Shown: one piece after another, positions 1 through 4,391 of the stretch
Layout of the letters: each line of letters starts with the position of its first letter
Numbering within the stretch: the stretch's first letter is position 1
Assembly (NCBI GenBank): GCA_937871645.1
Contig: CALMPZ010000092.1
Span: 1-6,357, forward strand
From: an uncultured Polymorphobacter sp.
GTDB taxonomy: Bacteria; Pseudomonadota; Alphaproteobacteria; Sphingomonadales; Sphingomonadaceae
Direction of reading: 5' to 3'
Length of the DNA: 6,357 nucleotides
Made by a program: the position numbers and the translations under genes
The notes under the pieces: generated by a model
What the model saw: only the letters and a program-made list of their open reading frames with translations
The model's database searches: none
What the model was told of the DNA's origin: nothing

Positions 1-25
1 CGGCAAGGCGCGTCGCCGCCGCAGC

Positions 26-733
26 TCAGCGCCCGGTCAGCATCGTGCGCAATAGCCGCAGCTGGCGCCCGGCACTGCCGCGCGGGCCAAGGTCGCGGCC
101 AGCGAGCACCGCATCGACATCGGCGATCGCCAACCGCGCCAATCCGGCCAGGGGGCGCAACGCGCGGTCGGCGGGCCGGACAACCGACTTTTGCCGCACC
201 GCTTCGAGCAGGTCGCGCGCCACGAACGGCGGCCTTTCGCCGCGCCGGACGAATTCGCCAAGTGCCCAGCAGCGGCCCAATTTTTGCGCTGCAGCAACAT
301 CGCCGCCCAGAAGCTTGGCTGCCGCGGCGAACAACGCCCCACCGCGATTGGCGAGATAGCGGTCGAGCTGGTCGGCATCGAAATGTTCGTCGAGCAGCAA
401 CACCAGATGCGCGTCTTCGAGCGGCTCGAGGCTGGCCCCGCTGACGCCCGCCAAGACAACATGCTGCGCCAGCGCCGCCAGTGTCGGCTGCGCTGGCGCC
501 GGTGCGGTATCGAGCCGCGCCAGTTGCTCGCGCCACCACGCCAGCCGGATTTCACCGAGCAGCGGCTCGCTGGTTGTCGCGACGACCTGCGCGAGTTCGA
601 GATCGAGCGCGAACAGCGCGAACAAGCCATCACGCGCCGCCGCGGGTGCGTGCAGCACCGCGAGGTAGCGGTCGCGGTCGGCCGCCTGCACGCGCCCGGT
701 CGGGTCTTCAGGCCCGGTATCGGACGCGGTCAT
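26..733 (-). CDS. Squalene/phytoene synthase-fold protein, probably non-catalytic (NDUFAF6-like)
   Basis: 235 aa, ATG start at 733. Residues 37-71 carry the conserved block of this family subset (LFALFALDLELAQVV, then EPLLGEIRLAWWREQL), and the C-terminal half keeps a degenerate R-R-G-x-R-P-P-F segment (about 163-170) followed by RDLLE. True squalene and phytoene synthases use two Asp-rich motifs (DxxxD) to bind Mg-diphosphate. Here the first site reads D44-L-E-L-A48, without the second Asp, and the region of the second motif is shortened with no DxxED. At 235 aa it is also shorter than usual catalytic members (roughly 280-350 aa). I infer a non-catalytic member, comparable to mitochondrial NDUFAF6, a complex I assembly factor; a role in complex I here is only analogy. 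No signal peptide or clear membrane segment is visible, so it is probably cytoplasmic. It lies 13 nt downstream of ettA and is probably cotranscribed and translationally coupled. Fold assignment is fairly sure, function is not. Confidence 0.8.
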   Translation of the reverse strand: MTASDTGPEDPTGRVQAADRDRYLAVLHAPAAARDGLFALFALDLELAQVVATTSEPLLGEIRLAWWREQLARLDTAPAPAQPTLAALAQHVVLAGVSGASLEPLEDAHLVLLLDEHFDADQLDRYLANRGGALFAAAAKLLGGDVAAAQKLGRCWALGEFVRRGERPPFVARDLLEAVRQKSVVRPADRALRPLAGLARLAIADVDAVLAGRDLGPRGSAGRQLRLLRTMLTGR

Positions 734-744
734 GGCAAGCCACG

Positions 745-748
745 CCTC
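745..748 (-). promoter_or_regulatory. Shine-Dalgarno of the SQS-like gene, overlapping the ettA stop
   Basis: On the minus strand GAGG (748 to 745) lies 11 nt before the ATG at 733. The ettA stop codon TGA (749-747) shares its G and A with this motif, so a ribosome terminating on ettA sits on the ribosome binding site of the next gene. This layout suggests translational coupling, and supports both the operon and the ATG at 733. The spacing is slightly longer than ideal. Confidence 0.5.
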
Positions 749-2423
749 AGCGTGTCAGCCGCTTGTAGGTCAGTGCGTGCGGACGGTCGGCGGCAGCGCC
801 CATGCGGCGATGCTTGTCCTCTTCGTAGGCTTCGAAATTGCCTTCGAACCATTCGACATGGCTGTCGCCTTCGAACGCCAGGATGTGCGTCGCAAGACGG
901 TCAAGGAAGAAGCGGTCATGGCTGATGACCACCGCGCAGCCGGCGAAGCTTTCGAGCGCTTCTTCGAGTGCGCGCAAGGTTTCGACGTCGAGATCGTTGG
1001 TCGGTTCATCGAGCAGCAGCACGTTGCCGCCCTGCACCAGCATCTTCGCCATATGGACACGGTTGCGTTCACCGCCCGACAGCTGGCCGACCTTTTTCTG
1101 CTGGTCGGCGCCCTTGAAGTTGAACGCGCCGGTATAGGCGCGCGTCAGCACTTCGTTCTTGCCGAAGTAGAACTTCTCGTTGCCGCCGGAGATTTCTTCC
1201 CAGACGTTCTTGTTGGGGTCGAGGTGGTCGCGCGACTGGTCGACATAGCCGAGCTTGACGGTGTCGCCGACGCGGATGCTGCCCGAATCGGGCTGCTCCT
1301 GGCCGGTGATCATGCGGAACAGCGTCGTCTTGCCGGCGCCGTTGGGGCCGATGACGCCGACGATGCCACCCGGCGGCAGGCTGAAGCTGAGGTCGTCGAT
1401 CAGCACGCGGTCGCCGTAGCTTTTCGTGAGGTTCTTGGCTTCGATGACGGTGTTGCCGAGGCGCTCGGGAATCTGGATCAGGATCTGCGCGCTGCCGAGG
1501 CGACGGTTGGCCTGCTTCTCGACGAGCTCATCGAACGCCTTGATGCGTGCCTTCGACTTCGACTGGCGCGCCTTGGGGGATGAGCGAATCCACGCCAGCT
1601 CGTCCTTGATGGCCTTTTCGCGGCTTTCGTCTTCGCGGCCTTCCTGCGCCATGCGCTTCGACTTGGCTTCGAGCCACGCCGAATAATTGCCCTCGAACGG
1701 CAGCGCATTGCCGCGGTCGAGTTCGAGCACCCACTTCACGACATTGTCGAGGAAGTAGCGGTCATGGGTGACCAGAATGCACATGCCGGCATAGTCCTGC
1801 AGATGCTTTTCGAGCCACGCCACCGATTCGGCGTCCAAGTGGTTGGTCGGTTCGTCGAGCAGCAGGATTTCGGGCTTTTCGAGCAGCAGCTTGCACAGCG
1901 CGACGCGGCGCTTTTCACCGCCCGACAACCGGTCGATGCTGGAGTCCCCCGGCGGGCAGCGCAGCGCGTCCATGGCGATCTCAAGCTGGTTGTCGAGTGT
2001 CCAGCCGTCGACGGCGTCGATCTTTTCCTGCAGCTCGCCCATTTCGGCCATCAACGCGTCAAAGTCGGTATCGTCCTTGGGGTCGCCCATTTCGGCGGCG
2101 ACTGCGTTAAAACGCGCCACCATGTCGGCGACGCCGCGCACGCCGTCGGTAACATTCTCGCGCACCGTCTTGGTCGGGTCGAGCTGCGGCTCCTGCGCCA
2201 GATAGCCGACGCGAATACCTTCGGCCGCCCAGGCCTCGCCCTGATACTCCTTGTCGATGCCGGCGATCACCTTGAGCAGCGTCGACTTACCGGCGCCGTT
2301 GGGGCCGATGACGCCGATCTTGGCGCCGGGCAGGAAGCTGAGCGTGATGTCCTTGAACACCGGCTTCTGGCCGGGATAGGCCTTCGACAGGCCCTTCATC
2401 ACATAAGCGTATTGATAGGCCAA
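747..2423 (-). CDS. ettA: Energy-dependent translational throttle protein EttA (ABC-F ATPase)
   Basis: 558 aa from the proposed TTG start, close to the 555 aa of E. coli EttA and similar along its whole length. It has two cytoplasmic ABC ATPase domains and no membrane segments. Domain 1: Walker A GPNGAGKST at 40-48, signature LSGGE at 166-170, Walker B LLLDEP at 187-192 with catalytic E191, H-loop H220. The EttA-type arm lies at about 91-141 and the basic inter-domain linker at about 240-310 (ARQSKSKARIKAFDEL at 285-300). Domain 2: Walker A 359-367, LSGGE 448-452, Walker B LLLDEP 469-474 with E473, H-loop H502. EttA binds the ribosomal E site and gates the first elongation cycle according to ATP/ADP. 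Every nucleotide-binding residue is present, so it should be active. An open frame continues upstream to 2705, but that extension has no family similarity and would run into the divergent peptidase gene; TTG gives the N-terminus MAYQYAYVM. It is first in an operon with the SQS-like gene. Confidence 0.96.
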   Translation of the reverse strand: MAYQYAYVMKGLSKAYPGQKPVFKDITLSFLPGAKIGVIGPNGAGKSTLLKVIAGIDKEYQGEAWAAEGIRVGYLAQEPQLDPTKTVRENVTDGVRGVADMVARFNAVAAEMGDPKDDTDFDALMAEMGELQEKIDAVDGWTLDNQLEIAMDALRCPPGDSSIDRLSGGEKRRVALCKLLLEKPEILLLDEPTNHLDAESVAWLEKHLQDYAGMCILVTHDRYFLDNVVKWVLELDRGNALPFEGNYSAWLEAKSKRMAQEGREDESREKAIKDELAWIRSSPKARQSKSKARIKAFDELVEKQANRRLGSAQILIQIPERLGNTVIEAKNLTKSYGDRVLIDDLSFSLPPGGIVGVIGPNGAGKTTLFRMITGQEQPDSGSIRVGDTVKLGYVDQSRDHLDPNKNVWEEISGGNEKFYFGKNEVLTRAYTGAFNFKGADQQKKVGQLSGGERNRVHMAKMLVQGGNVLLLDEPTNDLDVETLRALEEALESFAGCAVVISHDRFFLDRLATHILAFEGDSHVEWFEGNFEAYEEDKHRRMGAAADRPHALTYKRLTR

Positions 2424-2431
2424 GGGAATGG

Positions 2432-2436
2432 CTCCG
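2432..2436 (-). promoter_or_regulatory. Shine-Dalgarno that decides the ettA TTG start
   Basis: On the minus strand CGGAG (2436 to 2432) is followed by an 8-nt spacer and TTG at 2423-2421. Translation from this TTG gives an N-terminus aligned with E. coli EttA (MAQFVYTM). The next in-frame ATG, eight codons later, has no comparable upstream purine tract and would clip the first beta strand. Confidence 0.65.
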
Positions 2437-2563
2437 TAGTCTGGGGTGGGCAAGGATTGCGGCTCTCTAGCCGATACAGGGGGCGCGGGTCCAGTGTAGC
2501 GACGGATAGCGTGCGGACAGGCGTTGCCTATTGCGGCGCAGTCGTTGAAAGTGGCTGGCGTCC

Positions 2564-2569
2564 AAGGGA
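2564..2569 (+). promoter_or_regulatory. Shine-Dalgarno of the M28 peptidase gene
   Basis: AAGGGA lies 8 nt upstream of the ATG at 2578, which favours that ATG over the upstream in-frame TTG at 2524. A second purine tract, GAGGGAG at 2584-2590, lies just before an in-frame GTG at 2593, so that start cannot be excluded. Confidence 0.5.
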
Positions 2570-2577
2570 ATACTGAA

Positions 2578-4029
2578 ATGTCCGAGGGAGCCGTGCGTTT
2601 GGCTGCCGTTGTCGCTGTGCCGGTCTGGGCCGCCCCGGTGGCACCCGATGCCACCGCAGTCGCCGCAGCGACCAGGCTACGCGACCAGGCCGTCGCCAGC
2701 GACACCGGCTACCGGCTGCTCGAAAGCCTGACCACCGAAGTCGGGCAGCGGCTGGCCGGCACCGAGGCCGAAGCCCGCGGCCGCGACTGGGCGGTCAAGA
2801 AGATGCAGGCGCTGGGCTTCGCCAATGTCCGCGTCGAGGAGTTCAAGGTGCCACTATGGGTTCGCGGCGTCGAGACTGCCGAAGTCACCGCCCCCACCCC
2901 GCAACGCCTCGTCGTCACCGCGCTCGGCCATAGCGGCGCGACGCCGGCGGCGGGTATCGAGGCCGAGGTCGTGCGCTTTGCCAGTTTCGACGATCTGGTC
3001 GCCGCGCCGGCCGGCAGCCTCACCGGCAAGATCGCCTTCCTCGACCATTACATGCAGCCGACGCAGGACGGATCGAGCTACGGCGCGTTCGGCGCGGTGC
3101 GCTTTGTCGGACCCTCGATCGCCGCGTCGAAGGGCGCCATCGGCGTCGTCATCCGCTCGCTCGGTACCAATGATGCGCGGGTGGCGCACACGGGCGTCAC
3201 CGATTGGGAAAACGCCTTGCCCGCGGTGCCGGTCACTGGCGGCAGCAAGGTTGTCGGTGCCAAGATGGCGCCCATCCCCGCCGGCGCGCTGTCGGTGCCC
3301 GATGGCGACCTGATGCGGCAGCTGTTCGCCCGCGGCGGGCCGGTGCGGATGAAGCTGGTGCTGACCCCGGCGTTCAAGGGCGACGGCGTGTCGGGCAATG
3401 TCATCGGTGAAATCCCCGGCCGCAGCGCCCCCGACGAAATCGTGCTGATCGGCGGCCACCTCGACAGCTGGGACCTTGGCACCGGCGCGGTCGATGACGG
3501 CGCCGGCGTCGTCATCGCAATGGCGGCCGCGAAGCTGATCAAGACCCAGGCGCAGCAAGGCCCGCGCCGCACCGTCCGCGTCGTGTTGTTCGGCGCCGAG
3601 GAAATCGGCGGCATGGGCGGCGACGATTACGGCAAGCGCCACGGCACCGAAAAACATGTGCTGGCGATGGAATCGGACTTCGGCGCCGACCGCATCTGGA
3701 AAATCACCTCGCACGTTGCCGAAACCGGCATCCCGACGGTGCGCGCGATGCAGCGCGTCCTCGCCCCGCTCGGCATCAACCCGACGACCGACAATGCCAA
3801 TGGCGGCGGCTCGGACCTCGGCCCGCTCGGCCCGACGCTGCCGACGCTGCGCCTGCACCAGGACGGCACGCACTACTTCGACCTGCACCACACCCCCGAC
3901 GACACCTTCGACAAGGTCGACCCGGCGCAGCTCGCGCAGAACGTCGCGGCCTATGCGGTGACGGCGTGGCTGGCCGCCGACAGCGACGTGGCGTTCGGGC
4001 CGGCACCGGCGTTGAAGCAAGGGCATTAA
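2578..4029 (+). CDS. Secreted M28-family metallopeptidase, carboxypeptidase Q (PGCP)-like
   Basis: 483 aa from ATG 2578. The N-terminus has a short hydrophobic stretch (about residues 7-18, AVRLAAVVAVPVWA) ending in a signal peptidase-like WA/AP junction, so export to the periplasm or beyond is likely. Residues 125-265 form the PA-like insert, including HTG..DW.NALPAVP, which resembles human carboxypeptidase Q. The M28 catalytic part follows, with the expected two-zinc ligands: H294 in GGHLDSWD, bridging D306 in GAVDDGAG, catalytic E341 and ligand E342 in GAEEIGG, D367 in MESDFGAD, and H438 in LHHTPDDTF. All are present. Known members are amino- or carboxy-dipeptidases; substrate here cannot be read from sequence, but peptide scavenging outside the cytoplasm is reasonable. 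The gene is monocistronic: ettA is divergent upstream, and a palindromic repeat starts inside its TAA stop codon. Family is very sure; exact start is less so. Confidence 0.92.
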   Translation: MSEGAVRLAAVVAVPVWAAPVAPDATAVAAATRLRDQAVASDTGYRLLESLTTEVGQRLAGTEAEARGRDWAVKKMQALGFANVRVEEFKVPLWVRGVETAEVTAPTPQRLVVTALGHSGATPAAGIEAEVVRFASFDDLVAAPAGSLTGKIAFLDHYMQPTQDGSSYGAFGAVRFVGPSIAASKGAIGVVIRSLGTNDARVAHTGVTDWENALPAVPVTGGSKVVGAKMAPIPAGALSVPDGDLMRQLFARGGPVRMKLVLTPAFKGDGVSGNVIGEIPGRSAPDEIVLIGGHLDSWDLGTGAVDDGAGVVIAMAAAKLIKTQAQQGPRRTVRVVLFGAEEIGGMGGDDYGKRHGTEKHVLAMESDFGADRIWKITSHVAETGIPTVRAMQRVLAPLGINPTTDNANGGGSDLGPLGPTLPTLRLHQDGTHYFDLHHTPDDTFDKVDPAQLAQNVAAYAVTAWLAADSDVAFGPAPALKQGH

Positions 4030-4066
4030 GGGCCTCCGGCGGGCAGGCCTGAGGCCTGCACCCATT
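4028..4066 (+). repeat. Family A palindromic repeat, left outer arm
   Basis: 39 bp, perfect inverted copy of 4177-4215. It starts with the last two bases of the peptidase stop codon (AAGGGCCTCC) and ends ACCCATT. It holds the near-palindrome GCAGGCCTGAGGCCTGC (4043-4059), whose two halves are exact reverse complements around a central G. A one-mismatch copy of its first 32 bp occurs at 6326-6357, so it is a dispersed element and not a private hairpin. Confidence 0.9.
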
Positions 4067-4075
4067 CGATTTTTT
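4043..4075 (+). terminator. Possible Rho-independent-like terminator after the M28 gene
   Basis: A 6-bp GC stem GCAGGC-CTGAG-GCCTGC (4043-4059) is followed, after 10 nt, by six Ts (4070-4075). The gap between stem and T tract is longer than in a classical intrinsic terminator, so efficiency is doubtful. The 3' position directly after the peptidase stop supports a role in 3'-end formation or mRNA protection. Confidence 0.35.
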
Positions 4076-4082
4076 GGCTATT

Positions 4083-4106
4083 CCGGCGAAAGCCGGGACC
4101 CATCGC
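4083..4106 (+). repeat. Family B repeat, left inner arm with GAAA-loop hairpin
   Basis: 24 bp, perfect inverted copy of 4133-4156. It contains its own small hairpin CCGGC-GAAA-GCCGG (4083-4096), which has a GNRA-type tetraloop when read as plus-strand RNA, followed by GACCCATCGC. From memory, units reading CCCGGCTTTCGCCGGGATGACG are common between genes in Sphingomonadales and relatives. Confidence 0.85.
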
Positions 4107-4132
4107 TATCGCCGATAACCCCTGCATCGCTG

Positions 4133-4156
4133 GCGATGGGTCCCGGCTTTCGCCGG
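4133..4156 (-). repeat. Family B repeat, right inner arm
   Basis: Perfect reverse complement of 4083-4106. On the plus strand it forms TCCCGGC-TTTC-GCCGGGA (4141-4158), a 7-bp stem with a 4-nt loop, followed by TGACGGCC. On the minus strand it reads with the GAAA loop. Confidence 0.85.
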
Positions 4157-4176
4157 GATGACGGCCGTTTTCTTCA

Positions 4177-4215
4177 AATGGGTGCAGGCCTCAGGCCTGC
4201 CCGCCGGAGGCCCTT
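4177..4215 (-). repeat. Family A palindromic repeat, right outer arm
   Basis: 39 bp, perfect reverse complement of 4028-4066, with no mismatch. It carries the mirrored near-palindrome GCAGGCCTCAGGCCTGC (4184-4200). Its outer end reads GGAGGCCCTT and is followed by a C-rich tract (seven Cs at 4220-4226). Confidence 0.9.
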
Positions 4216-4391
4216 CCTGCCCCCCCTACGACCGCGTCGCCCAGTTTTTAAGCACACCAAGCCGCGCACAGTTTGCGCGCTGGACGCGGCGGTTTCATGC
4301 GCGCCTCGCCCATAGGCTTATCCACAGACTCCGTGGATAAGCTTGTCGCGGTGGTTGAGCCGCGCGCCGGTCGCGCCTAAGTCTGAGCAAG
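4216..4391 (+). promoter_or_regulatory. uvrC upstream region
   Basis: These 176 nt lie between the composite repeat and uvrC and must contain its promoter unless uvrC relies on readthrough. They hold a small inverted repeat CGCGCA-CAGTT-TGCGCG (4263-4279) and the DnaA-box pair at 4316-4342. I see no clear -35/-10 pair and no alphaproteobacterial LexA box (GTTC-N7-GTTC), so SOS control of uvrC is not supported here. Only a weak purine stretch (GAGCAAG) precedes the uvrC ATG. No credible coding sequence is present. Confidence 0.45.
4316..4342. promoter_or_regulatory. Inverted pair of DnaA-box-like sites upstream of uvrC
   Basis: A 10-bp perfect inverted repeat GCTTATCCAC / GTGGATAAGC has a 7-nt spacer (4326-4332). 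The left half continues into TTATCCACA (4318-4326), an exact match to the E. coli high-affinity DnaA box. The right half read on the minus strand is TTATCCACG (4340-4332), one mismatch at the last base. The site ends 49 nt before the uvrC ATG. It could be a DnaA regulatory or titration site, or an unrelated symmetric operator or hairpin. Confidence 0.5.

Larger units (their letters stand above)
2424..2577. promoter_or_regulatory. Divergent intergenic region between ettA and the M28 peptidase gene
   Basis: This 154-nt stretch must hold the promoters of both divergent transcripts. I see no convincing sigma70-type -35/-10 pair on either strand. On the ettA side TACACT (2498-2503, minus strand) is a weak -10 candidate without a good -35. 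A small perfect inverted repeat, CGGCT-CTCT-AGCCG at 2460-2473, would form a hairpin in the ettA leader about 37 nt before the start codon. Confidence 0.4.
4028..4215. repeat. Composite nested palindrome between the M28 gene and uvrC
   Basis: 188 bp with two-level dyad symmetry. Outer arms of 39 bp (4028-4066 and 4177-4215) match perfectly; inside them 24-bp arms (4083-4106 and 4133-4156) also match perfectly around a 26-nt centre. Unpaired spacers of 16 and 20 nt separate the two levels. There is no transposase gene, and no target duplication is evident next to the outer arms. It could be a REP/BIME-like element, a MITE-like element, or two repeat families nested in one another. In RNA it would fold into one long interrupted hairpin, or into several small ones. 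Confidence 0.88.

Noticed and set aside
732..2576. Plus-strand open frames opposite ettA (283 and 270 codons)
   Set aside because: The two frames look alike because they mirror the two ABC domains of ettA on the other strand; they are not independent genes.
2424..2705. 94-residue N-terminal extension of EttA
   Set aside because: It has no similarity to the family, crosses the divergent promoter region and overlaps the start of the peptidase gene, while a good TTG start with a Shine-Dalgarno exists at 2423.
2854..4065. Minus-strand open frame (403 codons) opposite the M28 peptidase gene
   Set aside because: Antisense shadow of a clear peptidase gene; Arg/His-rich composition with no recognisable domain, and its beginning lies inside the repeat.
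4028..4215. Insertion sequence or CRISPR array
   Set aside because: There is no transposase coding sequence, and no regularly spaced direct repeats with unique spacers. The repeats are inverted and nested.
4158..4340. Short plus-strand open frame (60 codons) in the intergenic region
   Set aside because: Much of it is translated from the palindromic repeat and the DnaA-like dyad. There is no ribosome binding site or protein-like composition.
4216..4391. Chromosomal replication origin
   Set aside because: Only two DnaA-box-like sites are present, with no AT-rich unwinding region and no typical origin neighbours within the window.
4216..4391. LexA/SOS box controlling uvrC
   Set aside because: No GTTC-N7-GTTC or similar dyad was found upstream of the start codon.
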